A stretch of DNA of 64,000 nt from Variovorax gracilis (GCF_030317115.1 NZ_JASZYF010000001.1:930001-994000); one strand, 5' to 3'. Counted from the stretch's first letter, positions 8,654-18,935 are shown. Program-made: numbers and translations. Notes: generated by a model not told the origin, from the sequence alone.

Positions 8654-9422
8654 AGCCCCCGTTCCCGCCGCCGCCCAACTGGCCGCAGCGCCAATCGTGC
8701 GCATCACGGCGCTGCGCAAGTCCTACGGCAGCAACGAGGTGCTCAAGGGCATCGACCTCGAAGTCAAGCGCGGCGAAGTGATCGCGATCATCGGCAAGAG
8801 CGGTTCGGGCAAGAGCACCCTGCTGCGCTGCATCAACGGGCTTGAAGTCTTCCAGGAAGGTTCCCTCACGGTGGATGGCAAGCCGCTGCTGCACGAGAGC
8901 GCGATGGCGATGCGCGAGTTGCGCCAGCGCGTGGGCATGATCTTCCAGAGCTTCAACCTGTTTCCGCACTTGACGGTCGGACGCAACGTGATGCTCGCGC
9001 CGACCCTGGTGAAGAAGCGCAGCAGCATCGAGGCGGCATCGCAGGCGCGCAAGCTGCTCACGCGCGTCGGGCTGGCCGAGAAGTTCGACGCCATGCCCGA
9101 CCAGCTGTCCGGCGGCCAGCAGCAGCGCGTGGCGATCGCCCGCGCGCTGGCGATGGAGCCCGCGGTGCTGCTGTGCGACGAGATCACTTCCGCGCTCGAC
9201 CCCGAGCTCGTGGGCGAGGTGTTGCGTGTGGTGGAATCGCTCGCCGACGAGGGCATGACGCTGCTGATGGTGACGCACGAGATGAGCTTCGCGCGCAAGG
9301 TGAGCGACCGCGTGATCTTCATGCATCAGGGCCGCGTGCACGAGATGGGTCCACCGGCCGAGCTGTTCGGGAACCCGCAGACGGCCGAACTGAAACAGTT
9401 CCTTTCGTCCTTGCACGACTGA
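8637..9422 (+). CDS. Amino-acid ABC transporter ATP-binding protein
   Basis: ATPase of 261 residues with Walker A GKSGSGKST at 53-61, Q-loop near residue 104, signature LSGGQQQRVAIARA at 158-170, and the switch histidine in MVTHEMSFA. The Walker B region reads LLCDEITSALDPE, with isoleucine at 183 where most relatives have proline (DEPTSALD). An Ala/Pro-rich N-terminal tail of about 18 residues precedes the domain. It closes the four-gene importer operon. Confidence 0.93.
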   Translation: MALVAEAPVPAAAQLAAAPIVRITALRKSYGSNEVLKGIDLEVKRGEVIAIIGKSGSGKSTLLRCINGLEVFQEGSLTVDGKPLLHESAMAMRELRQRVGMIFQSFNLFPHLTVGRNVMLAPTLVKKRSSIEAASQARKLLTRVGLAEKFDAMPDQLSGGQQQRVAIARALAMEPAVLLCDEITSALDPELVGEVLRVVESLADEGMTLLMVTHEMSFARKVSDRVIFMHQGRVHEMGPPAELFGNPQTAELKQFLSSLHD

Positions 9423-9471
9423 GCGGACGGCGTCCGGGGAACCCCCCGGCCTGTGGCAAGCTCGGAGCGGT

Positions 9472-10050
9472 ATGCGAAACCGCCCGTCTCTCCGATCCCG
9501 CCGTTCCCTCCTGCGCGCGCTGCTCGGCGCCTGCGCGACGCCGATGCCGTTCGCGGCGCTGGCCGGATTCAACTTCTTCACCAGCGAATACACCGCGAGC
9601 CGCGAGGAGTTGCAGGCGCAGATCGCCAAGCGCTTTCCGGTGCAAAGGCGCTATGCGGACCTCTTCACCGTCGGGCTGCGCGATCCCCGGTTGGGCCTGG
9701 ACCCTCGCAGCAACCGCGCGGCGATCACGGCGGTGCTGTCGATCTCGAGCCCGTTGCTGCAGCCGCAGACGGTGGAAGGCATCGTGTCGGTCAGCAGCGC
9801 ACTCAGGTACGACGCACCCGCGCGTGCCTTGCGACTGGATCGTCCGCAGGCGGAGCGACTCGAACTGCAGGGCGTGACGGGCCGAGACGCGGAGCGCCTC
9901 CAGAACATCGGCGCCGTGGTGGCGCAGGAGCTTCTGCGCGACCAGGCGCTGCGTACCTTCACCGCGGAAGAGCTGACCGTAGGCCGCAAGACCTACGAGA
10001 TCGGCGCGATCACGGTGCAAGATGACGGGATCACCGTGGAACTCAAATGA
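9472..10050 (+). CDS. DUF1439 family exported protein
   Basis: Protein of 192 residues related to E. coli YceB (DUF1439), whose function is not established. An arginine-rich N-terminus (SRRSLL) and hydrophobic segment ending near PFAALA indicate export, possibly by the Tat route. The body alternates polar and hydrophobic residues, as in lipid-binding beta/alpha folds, with LRDPRLGLDP and ITAVLSISSP being family-like. GGAG lies 5 bases before the ATG. Its stop overlaps the next gene by four bases (ATGA), so it is translated together with the glycerophosphodiesterase, hinting at a cell-envelope lipid role. Confidence 0.72.
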   Translation: MRNRPSLRSRRSLLRALLGACATPMPFAALAGFNFFTSEYTASREELQAQIAKRFPVQRRYADLFTVGLRDPRLGLDPRSNRAAITAVLSISSPLLQPQTVEGIVSVSSALRYDAPARALRLDRPQAERLELQGVTGRDAERLQNIGAVVAQELLRDQALRTFTAEELTVGRKTYEIGAITVQDDGITVELK

Positions 10051-11039
10051 GGATGAAACAAAGCAGGGTCACACCATGGTTGCTGTGCCTGTCGATGGCC
10101 GCAGGCTGTGCGACGTCCAGCCGCGACGCCAAGCCGACCATCGACCTGCAGGCGCACCGGGGCGGCCGCGCGCTCGCCCCTGAAAACACGCTGGCGGCCT
10201 TCTCCAAGGCGGTCGGCCTCGGCGTGACCACGCTCGAACTCGACATCGGGCTCACGGCCGATGACGTCGTGGTCATTTCCCACGACACGGTGCTGAACCC
10301 CGATCACACGCGCGACGCACGCGGCGCCTTCCTCGCTTCCAAGGGGCCGGCGATCCGATCACTGCAGCTCGCGCAACTGCAGGCCTACGACGTCGGCCGC
10401 ATCGATCCCGCGAGCAACTACGCCAAGGCTTTCCGGAAGCAGTTGATCAACGACGGCGAGCGCATCCCGACCTTGGCCGCTCTGTTCGATCGCGTGCGCG
10501 AAATGGGCGCGGACCAGGTCCGCTTCAACATCGAGACCAAGCTGGAGCCGGCGCGGCCGGACGAAACAGCCTCGCCCGAACAGATGGTCCGCGCGTTGCT
10601 GGTGGAGATCGACAAGGCCGGCATGTCCCAGCGCGTGACCATCCAGAGCTTCGACTGGCGCTCGCTCGCACTCGTCGCTCAGCAGGCGCCCCAACTGCCC
10701 CGCGCCTACCTCACGAGCCCCCGAACGCTCAAGGACAGCCGCTGGACCTCGGGCCTGCGCATCGAGGACTTCGGCTCCGCGCCGCGGCTCGTGAAGGCGG
10801 CCGTCGGCGACAGCCAGGCGCCGGTGATCTGGTCGCCTGCATTCAACGATCTCACCCTCGCCCAGGTGAAGGAGGCTCAGGCACTCGGCCTCCGCGTGCT
10901 GCCCTGGACGGTGAACGAACGCGCCGACATGGCGCGGCTCATGGACTGGGGCGTGGACGGACTCATCACCGACGATCCGGCCATCCTGCGCGACGTGATG
11001 TCCGAACGCGGCGTCCCGCTGCCTGCGCGCGGCCGTTGA
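10047..11039 (+). CDS. Glycerophosphodiester phosphodiesterase, lipoprotein
   Basis: GDPD-family TIM-barrel enzyme of 330 residues, predicted to hydrolyse glycerophosphodiesters to glycerol-3-phosphate and an alcohol in the periplasm. A lipobox (SMAAGC, lipidated C21) tethers it to a membrane. Catalytic and metal residues are in place: H37-R38-G39 with E46, E64 and D66 in ELDIG, and H79 in SHD. WTVNERADMARLMDWGVDGLITDDP near the C-terminus is the closing signature of the fold. It overlaps the DUF1439 gene by 4 bases. Confidence 0.92.
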   Translation: MRMKQSRVTPWLLCLSMAAGCATSSRDAKPTIDLQAHRGGRALAPENTLAAFSKAVGLGVTTLELDIGLTADDVVVISHDTVLNPDHTRDARGAFLASKGPAIRSLQLAQLQAYDVGRIDPASNYAKAFRKQLINDGERIPTLAALFDRVREMGADQVRFNIETKLEPARPDETASPEQMVRALLVEIDKAGMSQRVTIQSFDWRSLALVAQQAPQLPRAYLTSPRTLKDSRWTSGLRIEDFGSAPRLVKAAVGDSQAPVIWSPAFNDLTLAQVKEAQALGLRVLPWTVNERADMARLMDWGVDGLITDDPAILRDVMSERGVPLPARGR

Positions 11040-11055
11040 GCCGGTTCGCGTCGAT

Positions 11056-11514
11056 TCAGACGTGACGCGCGGCTCTCGTGGGCCGCGCGCTCGCGAGAGG
11101 CTGGCGGTCGGCTCGGGCGTGCAGCGTCTCGATGATGTGGCATTGCGCATCCGTGCCGTCGCAGCAGTCGCGCAGCGCGATCAGGTCCTTCTCCAGCGAG
11201 CGCAATTCGCGAAGCCGCTCGCGCACGTGGCCGAGGTGCGAATCGAGCGCCACGCAGGCCGCATCGCAATCGGCCTTGCTGCGCAGGTCGAGCGCCAGCA
11301 GGGTGCGCACCTCGTCGAGCGACATGTCCATCGCGCGGCACAGGCGAATGAAGCGCAGGCGGTGCACGTCCGCGTCGCTGTAGATGCGGTAGCTGTTGTC
11401 GCTGCGCGCCTGCGGTGCGACGAGGCCTTCCTTCTCGTAGTAGCGGATGTTGGCGGCGCTGACGCCGCTGCGGTCGGCGGCGTCGCCGATGCGGTAGCCC
11501 TGATCGTTGGCCAT
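11056..11514 (-). CDS. MerR-family heavy-metal regulator, CadR/PbrR type
   Basis: One-component activator of 152 residues. The MerR winged helix is at residues 7-75 (RIGDAADRSGVSAANIRYYEKEGLV), followed by a dimerisation helix. Cysteines C83, C118 and C125 have the spacing 35 and 7 that I recall for the Cd/Pb ligands C77, C112 and C119 of CadR, so divalent soft-metal sensing is likely. C87 and C117 are extra. The start is ATG at 11514. It lies 20 bases behind the DadA-like gene on the same strand rather than divergent from an efflux pump, and no metal exporter is visible in this window. Confidence 0.87.
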   Translation of the reverse strand: MANDQGYRIGDAADRSGVSAANIRYYEKEGLVAPQARSDNSYRIYSDADVHRLRFIRLCRAMDMSLDEVRTLLALDLRSKADCDAACVALDSHLGHVRERLRELRSLEKDLIALRDCCDGTDAQCHIIETLHARADRQPLASARPTRAARHV

Positions 11515-11534
11515 GGATGGATGTTCAAGTGACT

Positions 11535-12854
11535 TCAAGGTTGGACGATGGTGGCACCTCGACGGCCGAAGCGCAACGGATCGAAGGGCGCGAGGTCGAT
11601 GTCCGGCCGCGTGCCCGACAGCAATTGCGCCACGACACGTCCGGTGCGCGCCGAAGCGCCGAGCCCCACGTGCCCGTGCCCGAAGGCCAGCACCACGTCG
11701 GCTGTCGCGCGAGAACGGCCGATGCAGGGCAAGCCATCCGGCAGGCTGGGACGATGCCCCATCCATCGGTGCAGGCGGGCCGCGGGCAACGGCGATGGCA
11801 ACGCAGGGAACATCGAGCGCATGTGGTCCCGCAGGATGTCGGCGCGGCGCCAGTCGGGCGCGGCGTCGAGGCCCGCGATCTCGACCTGCCCAGCGACACG
11901 CAGGCCACCCTCCATCCAGTGGGCGATCAGCTTGCCATCCGCCGCCATCATCGGCGTGCGCGGGCCGCCTTCGGGCGCGTCGAGCATCACGTGGTAGCCG
12001 CGCTCCGATTCGAGCGGCACCGCGCAGCCGGCCGCGGCCGCCAGCGCTTTCGAACGCGCACCGGCGCATATGACCGCGGCGTCGCAGGGAATCTCGCCAG
12101 ACTCGGTGTGCACGGCGCGTAGACGGCCATCTTCGATGCGGAAGCCTGTGGCGCGGCCTTGCACAGTCGCCGCGCCCCGATCCACGGCATGCCTTGCCAG
12201 CGCTGCGACATAGGCGCCCGGGTCGCGGCAATGCCCGGCCTCGGGCACGAAGATACCGAGCGTGTAGCGCGCATCCAGATCGGGCTCGCGCCCTCGAAGC
12301 GTTTCGGCGTCCCACTCCGTCCATTGCACGCCAGCGCGCTGTCGTACGCGCCATGCCAAGGCGTCGCCTTCGAACTCGGCGCGCGAGCGGTAGACGTGCA
12401 GCAGGCCGCGCCGCTCGATCGATTGCGGCACGCCGGCTTCGTGCGCGAGCCGCGCGTGGAGTGCGGGTGCATCGGCCAGCAGCGTGCGCAATGCATCCGC
12501 GATGCGCTGCACGCGCTTCTCGGTCCAGCCGGAGGCGAGATAGCGCATGAGCCATGTCGCCACACGAGGCAGATAGCGGCAGCGCACCGCCAAAGGCCCG
12601 AGGGGATCGAGAAGGTAGCCCGGCACTTTTCTCCATGCGCCCGGCAGCGCGGGAGGCACGACCGAATGAGACGAGAGCCACCCTGCGTTGCCATAGCTGG
12701 TCGCATGCTCGGCTCCGGGTTCCGAGGGGTCCACCAGCGTCACCTTGTGGCCGGCACGCAGTGCTTCGATGGCACTGACGCAGCCGACCGCGCCGGCACC
12801 GATCACGACCACGTGTCGCGAGGCGGCCGACGCCCTGTCATTTACAACTGTCAT
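11535..12854 (-). CDS. FAD-dependent D-amino-acid dehydrogenase-like oxidoreductase
   Basis: DAO-superfamily flavoenzyme of 439 residues resembling DadA. The dinucleotide-binding motif VVVIGAGAVG is at 15-24, with the acidic end of strand 2 in VTLVDPSEPGAEHATSYGNAGWLS, a DadA-like signature. The C-terminal part has WMGHRPSLPDGLPCIGRS and GHGHVGLGASARTGR, where the flavin is closed in. It would oxidise D-amino acids (or another secondary amine) to the 2-oxo acid and ammonia, passing electrons to the respiratory chain. The start MTVVND at 12854 is chosen because it immediately precedes the Rossmann strand and leaves a 39-base divergent gap to the S58 peptidase gene. Confidence 0.85.
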   Translation of the reverse strand: MTVVNDRASAASRHVVVIGAGAVGCVSAIEALRAGHKVTLVDPSEPGAEHATSYGNAGWLSSHSVVPPALPGAWRKVPGYLLDPLGPLAVRCRYLPRVATWLMRYLASGWTEKRVQRIADALRTLLADAPALHARLAHEAGVPQSIERRGLLHVYRSRAEFEGDALAWRVRQRAGVQWTEWDAETLRGREPDLDARYTLGIFVPEAGHCRDPGAYVAALARHAVDRGAATVQGRATGFRIEDGRLRAVHTESGEIPCDAAVICAGARSKALAAAAGCAVPLESERGYHVMLDAPEGGPRTPMMAADGKLIAHWMEGGLRVAGQVEIAGLDAAPDWRRADILRDHMRSMFPALPSPLPAARLHRWMGHRPSLPDGLPCIGRSRATADVVLAFGHGHVGLGASARTGRVVAQLLSGTRPDIDLAPFDPLRFGRRGATIVQP

Positions 12855-12893
12855 CCGGCCGATCCTAAAGGCAGGGGCCGCCATAATCGTTCG

Positions 12894-13919
12894 ATGTCCG
12901 ATCAGCCTCATCCCGGCAACCTTGGCACCGCGCGGGCGGGCGCCATCACCGATGTCGCCGGCATCGAAGTCGGCCACTACAGCGATCCTCGCCGCCCCAC
13001 CGGCTGCACGGTGATCCTCGCGCGCAACGGCGCGGTGGCAGGCGTCGACGTGCGCGGCGCCGCACCCGGAACGCGCGAGACCGACCTGCTCGCGCCGGGC
13101 AACTTCGTCCAGCATGTGCACGCGGTGATGCTCGCGGGCGGGAGCGCCTGGGGCCTGGCGGCGGCCGATGGCGCAACGCGCTGGCTGGAAGAACGGGGCG
13201 TCGGTCTGGACGTTCGCTACGGCACGCTCCCGATCGTGCCGGCCGCCGTGCTGTTCGACCTTCCTGTCGGCGATGCCCGCATCCGGCCCGACGCCGCCGC
13301 GGGCTACGCGGCCTGCGGGGCGGCCTCTTCTTCAGCGCCGGCGGAGGGCAACGTGGGCGCAGGCAGCGGCGCGCTGGTCGGCAAGCTGTTCGGCGTACAT
13401 CGTGCGATGAAGGGTGGCATCGGCACCGCATCGATCGCTGTCAACGGCGTCACGGTCGGCGCACTGGTCGCCTGCAACGCGCTCGGCGATGTGATCGACC
13501 CCGACACCGCGCAAGTCATTGCCGGCGCCCGCACCGAGGACGGCAGGGCCCTTCTCGACACGCGCCGCGCATTGCTTCGCGGCGAGGTGCCCAGGCCCCT
13601 TCTGGCCGGAACCAACACCACGCTGGGCGTGATCGCGACCGATGCCGTGCTCACCAAAGTGCAGGCCACCCGACTGGCCAACGTTGCGCATGATGGCCTC
13701 GCACGCGCCATAAACCCGGTTCACACGATGAGCGACGGCGATACGCTCTTCACGCTCGCGACCGGGCGCGTGCCGCTCGAAGGCGATGCGCCGGGCATGA
13801 CGGTCCTGGGCACGATGGCTGCCGAAGTCGTGGCGATCGCCACGCTGCGCGCCGTGCGCGCGGCAACTTCAGTCCGCATCGGCGAAAGCTACTTTCCCTG
13901 CGCCGCGGACCTGGGCTGA
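12894..13919 (+). CDS. P1/S58-family N-terminal-nucleophile aminopeptidase (DmpA/NylC-like)
   Basis: Self-processing Ntn hydrolase of 341 residues. The family includes DmpA (D-Ala-esterase/amidase and L-aminopeptidase), beta-peptidyl aminopeptidases and the nylon-oligomer hydrolase NylC. Seen: the opening ITDVAGIEVGH, the motif GGSAWGL, and GTNTTLGVIATDA, where autocleavage between N241 and T242 would free T242 as the nucleophile. A threonine after asparagine is NylC-like, whereas DmpA uses Gly-Ser. The gene is divergent from the DadA-like oxidoreductase, so release of amino acids and their oxidation may be linked. Its 3' end overlaps the convergent small membrane gene by 31 bases. Confidence 0.85.
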   Translation: MSDQPHPGNLGTARAGAITDVAGIEVGHYSDPRRPTGCTVILARNGAVAGVDVRGAAPGTRETDLLAPGNFVQHVHAVMLAGGSAWGLAAADGATRWLEERGVGLDVRYGTLPIVPAAVLFDLPVGDARIRPDAAAGYAACGAASSSAPAEGNVGAGSGALVGKLFGVHRAMKGGIGTASIAVNGVTVGALVACNALGDVIDPDTAQVIAGARTEDGRALLDTRRALLRGEVPRPLLAGTNTTLGVIATDAVLTKVQATRLANVAHDGLARAINPVHTMSDGDTLFTLATGRVPLEGDAPGMTVLGTMAAEVVAIATLRAVRAATSVRIGESYFPCAADLG

Positions 13920-14149
13920 AAGCCCCCGCCGGGAGGCATAGTCCGTTGGTCCCAGCGGGCGCCCAGCATGGCCGAAACGGCAACGACCGCAAGCAGGAGC
14001 AAGGTGCCGAAGCCTGCATACAGAAGCAGCTTCAGCGGTGAGATGACCGAGAAAAGATGATGACCAGCAATGAGCAGCAGCACCGCCAGGGCGAGCAGTG
14101 CCATGAAGAGCTTTCCCAGGAAGGCCAGTCGGGTCTTGAGGTTCGTCAT
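13889..14149 (-). CDS. Small membrane protein, unknown function
   Basis: 86 residues with two clear hydrophobic helices (about 14-32 and 39-60) separated by a short loop (HHLFSVISPLK), then a basic, Gly/Pro-rich cytoplasmic tail. No family is recognised. The ATG at 14149 follows a poor ribosome binding site. The 3' end runs 31 bases into the convergent S58 peptidase gene. Base composition matches its neighbours. The 246 bases upstream, to the TAXI gene, hold a run of seven G near 14240 but no structure I can assign. Confidence 0.6.
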   Translation of the reverse strand: MTNLKTRLAFLGKLFMALLALAVLLLIAGHHLFSVISPLKLLLYAGFGTLLLLAVVAVSAMLGARWDQRTMPPGGGFQPRSAAQGK

Positions 14150-14395
14150 GGTCGGGCAAGGGTCGAGCGGGAGTCGGGCGATGAATGAACTGGGCCGTGT
14201 GTCGCTATTGGGCGCGCCCCAACGACCATCATCAATAACCGGGGGGGTGTATTGACGGCTGCGCAAAGCCTTGCTAGGCCACTCGCGCAAGCCTCGTTCG
14301 CACGCGCTTTGTAACGAGGGCCGGCCCAAAGCAAATGAAAATGCCGCTGCCGCGCCACCCGCCAACAAGACAAAGAGCCCGTTCCACGTCACCGC

Positions 14396-15772
14396 ATGCC
14401 TCAAGCCATACGCCTTTTCCTTCTCTCTATCCGTGACTTGATCGCTTCCGCCGGACCGGTGATCTTCCTCGTCATCGGACTGCTGGTCGCAGCCTACTGG
14501 TGGCTCCAGCCCCAACCGCCCAAGCAGGTGACGCTCGCCACAGGGCCTGCGGGCAGCGCCAATGCGGAGTTCGGCAAGCGGTACGCGGCCGCATTGAAGA
14601 CCGACGGCATCGAGGTCGTGCTCAAGCCGACCGACGGCTCCCTGGACAACCTGCAGTTGCTGCGCAATGGCGGAGCCGACGTGGCCTTCGTGCGCGGCGG
14701 CAGCGCCGATCCGGTGAAGGATGAGCAAGCCGGCCTCACCTCGCTCGGCAGCCTGTTCTTCGAGCCGCTCTGGTTCTTCTATCGCACGGATGCGGCTCGC
14801 AAGGTCGACCGCAAGACCGCCACGCTCACATCGCTCACGCAGTTCAAGGGGCTGCGCATCAACGTCGACAAGCCCGGCAGCGGCGTGCCCGACATCATGG
14901 ACAGGATGTTCCGCGCCAATCACATGGACCCGGCGACCCTGGAGTTGTCCAACCTTGAGCAGACGCCCGCCACCGAGGCACTGCAGGCGGGCTTGCTCGA
15001 CGTGATCGTGCTGGCCTCGGCCCCGCAATCGCCGCTGGTGCAGCGCCTGCTGCGCGCGCCGGACATCCAGTTGATGGATTTCCCGCAGAGCGATGCCTAT
15101 TCGCGGCGCTTCGCCTTCCTGCAGCCGGTGACCTTGCCCCGCGGCGTGGTCGACCTGGCGGCGGACCTGCCGTCGCAAGACGTGTCGCTGCTTGCTGCGA
15201 CGACGTCGTTGCTGGCGCGCGAGGAGACGCATCCTGCCCTGCGGCAATTGTTCGCGCAGAGCGCGCAGACGCTGCACGGCGGGGCTGGCTGGTTCAACCG
15301 CGCACGCGATTTCCCCAATACCCGCACCAGCGAGTTGCCGGTGAGCCCCGAGGGCGATCGCGCGATCAATGGCACGCCGCCGTTCTGGCAGCGCTACCTT
15401 CCCTTCTGGGCGAGCAACCTGGTCGAGCGGATGTGGCTGGTGCTGGGCGGCTTGCTGGTGCTGATGCTGCCCTTGAGCCGCGTGGTGCCGCCCCTCTATC
15501 AGTTCCGGGTGCGCCGTCGCGTGTTCCGCTGGTATGCGCGCTTGCGCGATGTCGAGGCCCGGCTCGAATCCGGCAAGGGCACGACGGACACGCTGCTCAA
15601 GGAACTGGACGACCTGGACCGGGTGGTCAACAAGGTGGCGGTGCCGCTGTCCTATGCGGACGAGCTCTATGCGCTGCGCAACAACATCTACGCAGTCCGC
15701 AAGCGCATCCTGGCGCGATCGCCGAGCGGCGACGCAACCGCATCACCCGCCATCGAGCCCCGCTCCGCCTGA
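14396..15772 (+). CDS. TAXI-family TRAP receptor anchored to the membrane at both ends
   Basis: Protein of 458 residues. An uncleaved-looking N-terminal helix (about 20-38) is followed by a TAXI periplasmic binding domain (VTLATGPAGSANAEFGKRYA, then GADVAFVRGGSADP and GLRINVDKPGSGVPDI). TAXI receptors are normally about 320 residues. Here a second membrane helix (about 345-362) follows, and then a cytoplasmic helical tail of about 95 residues rich in Arg, Glu and Leu. No TRAP membrane subunits are adjacent. The layout suggests a sensor or an anchored scavenger rather than a free receptor; that is inference. Confidence 0.82.
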   Translation: MPQAIRLFLLSIRDLIASAGPVIFLVIGLLVAAYWWLQPQPPKQVTLATGPAGSANAEFGKRYAAALKTDGIEVVLKPTDGSLDNLQLLRNGGADVAFVRGGSADPVKDEQAGLTSLGSLFFEPLWFFYRTDAARKVDRKTATLTSLTQFKGLRINVDKPGSGVPDIMDRMFRANHMDPATLELSNLEQTPATEALQAGLLDVIVLASAPQSPLVQRLLRAPDIQLMDFPQSDAYSRRFAFLQPVTLPRGVVDLAADLPSQDVSLLAATTSLLAREETHPALRQLFAQSAQTLHGGAGWFNRARDFPNTRTSELPVSPEGDRAINGTPPFWQRYLPFWASNLVERMWLVLGGLLVLMLPLSRVVPPLYQFRVRRRVFRWYARLRDVEARLESGKGTTDTLLKELDDLDRVVNKVAVPLSYADELYALRNNIYAVRKRILARSPSGDATASPAIEPRSA

Positions 15773-15785
15773 CCCCAAGTCCAGA

Positions 15786-15876
15786 AACACCGTGGAACCG
15801 GCCTTGCCGGGCCGCCGGTGTTGCCCCTGGCAGGGGATAGGCGGCTACGCGAAGCGAGCAAGCCTGGGGGCGAGCT
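15786..15876. repeat. Intergenic hairpin plus REP-like element
   Basis: Between the TAXI gene and the convergent sugar dehydrogenase lies an inverted repeat with arms AACACCG (15786-15792) and CGGTGTT (15816-15822), enclosing GC-rich sequence that can pair further. It is followed by GGCGGCTACGCGAAGCGAG and AAGCCTGGGGGCGAGC. I recall near-identical text in intergenic regions of Variovorax and Acidovorax genomes, so this is probably one copy of a dispersed repeat that may also end transcription. No second copy occurs in this window. Confidence 0.5.
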
Positions 15877-17181
15877 TCACCTCTCCAGGCGAAGCAGCTT
15901 GCCGTTGCTGCTGTCCGTCAGCAGGTAGAGCCAACCATCCGGACCCTGCCGCACGTCGCGAATGCGCTCCGCGCGATCGGCAAGGAGCCGCTCACGCGAC
16001 GTCACCGTGTTGCCGTCGAGGGTGAGCCGCCACAACGCCGTACCGGCCAGCGCTCCGATAAACAGATTGCCTTTCCAGGCCGGCAGCATGTCGCCGGTAT
16101 AGAACGCCATTCCGCTCGGCGCGATCGACGATTTGGTCGTGCCGGGCGTCCAGGCGGAGCCATCGATCTTTTCCCAGTACGTCAACGGCTGCTCCATGCC
16201 CGCCTTGGCCGTGCCTTCGCCGACCTGGGTGAGCGTGCCGTATTCCTGCCCGTAGCTGATGACCGGCCAGCCGTAGTTCCTGCCCGCCAGCACCAGATTG
16301 ACCTCGTCGCCGCCTTGCGGACCGTGCTCGCTGATCCAGAGCTCGCCCGTCACCGGATGCAGCGCCGCACCCTGCGGATTGCGATGGCCGTAGCTCCAGA
16401 TATGCGGCTGCGCCCCCGCGGTGCCCGTGAACGGATTTCCCGCCGCCGGCGCCCCGTCGGTACTGATGCGCACGACCTTGCCGTGGCCGCGCGTAAGGTC
16501 CTGCGCAAAGCCGCGCTGCGTGTCCAGCAACCGCTCGCCCAGCGTGACGAAGAGAAAGCCGCTGCGGTCGAACACCAGGCGCGAGCCGAAATGCGCCGTG
16601 CTGTCCACCTTGGGCGATTGCCGGTAGATGACGACGACATTGGAGAGACTGCGATTGATCGTGTCGAGCTCGGCACGTGCGACGGCGGTGCCGTTGATGT
16701 TCGAGTTCGACGCGTCCCGCTCGGCATAGCTGAAGTAGATCCGGCGGTTGTTTGCGAAGGCAGGGTCGACGACGACGTCGAGCAGGCCGCCCTGCCCGAT
16801 CACGGCGACTGCCGGAACGCCGCTGACCTGATCGGCACCGCCGTTGACCGGGGAGCCATCTGCATTACGCATCCTCAACTGGCCGCCGCGCTGCGTGATC
16901 AGCATCCGGCCATCGGGGAGGAAAGCGAGGCCCCAGGGGGCATCCAGTCCGGTCGCCACCTCCGTGACCTTGAAGGTCATCGGGGCCGTGGAACCAGGCG
17001 GGGCCCCGGAGGGCTGCACCGCCACGCTCATGATCGGCTGCGCCGGGGCGACCGCGGGCGTCGGGGTCGCAGTGGCGCCGACGCCAAACGCTGCGACCGA
17101 CACGTTGGCGCCACCACCACCGCCTCCGCAACCCGCGAGAAGCGACAGCGCCACCACAAAGCACCGAGTCGTCACTTTCAT
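15877..17181 (-). CDS. PQQ-dependent sugar dehydrogenase (Asd/YliI type), lipoprotein
   Basis: Beta-propeller quinoprotein of 434 residues that oxidises aldose sugars in the periplasm using pyrroloquinoline quinone. A lipobox (LLAGC) is followed by a Gly- and Ala/Pro-rich linker to about residue 65. The family signatures are LDAPWGLAFLPDGRMLITQR, then HFGSRLVFDRSGFLFVTLGE, SYGHRNPQGAALHP and ELWISEHGPQGGDEVNLV, which hold catalytic His and calcium/PQQ ligands. It may feed gluconate or galactonate-type acids to the Entner-Doudoroff genes in this window. It is convergent with the TAXI gene. Confidence 0.9.
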   Translation of the reverse strand: MKVTTRCFVVALSLLAGCGGGGGGANVSVAAFGVGATATPTPAVAPAQPIMSVAVQPSGAPPGSTAPMTFKVTEVATGLDAPWGLAFLPDGRMLITQRGGQLRMRNADGSPVNGGADQVSGVPAVAVIGQGGLLDVVVDPAFANNRRIYFSYAERDASNSNINGTAVARAELDTINRSLSNVVVIYRQSPKVDSTAHFGSRLVFDRSGFLFVTLGERLLDTQRGFAQDLTRGHGKVVRISTDGAPAAGNPFTGTAGAQPHIWSYGHRNPQGAALHPVTGELWISEHGPQGGDEVNLVLAGRNYGWPVISYGQEYGTLTQVGEGTAKAGMEQPLTYWEKIDGSAWTPGTTKSSIAPSGMAFYTGDMLPAWKGNLFIGALAGTALWRLTLDGNTVTSRERLLADRAERIRDVRQGPDGWLYLLTDSSNGKLLRLER

Positions 17182-17240
17182 GCCCGCTCCTTCTGGCGCC
17201 CGCGGCGCCGAACTGGAATGGGACAGAGTTTGCCCCGCGC

Positions 17241-17258
17241 GGGCGCCTTGCGGCGCCC
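17241..17258. terminator. Hairpin between ettA stop and sugar dehydrogenase start
   Basis: Perfect inverted repeat GGGCGCC-TTGC-GGCGCCC, 13 bases beyond the ettA stop on the minus strand. There is no T-run, so factor-independent termination would be weak. It may serve as an mRNA 3' end stabiliser. Confidence 0.4.
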
Positions 17259-17271
17259 GGATTAGCCCTTG

Positions 17272-18933
<1,662 letters not shown>

Positions 18934-18935
18934 GT

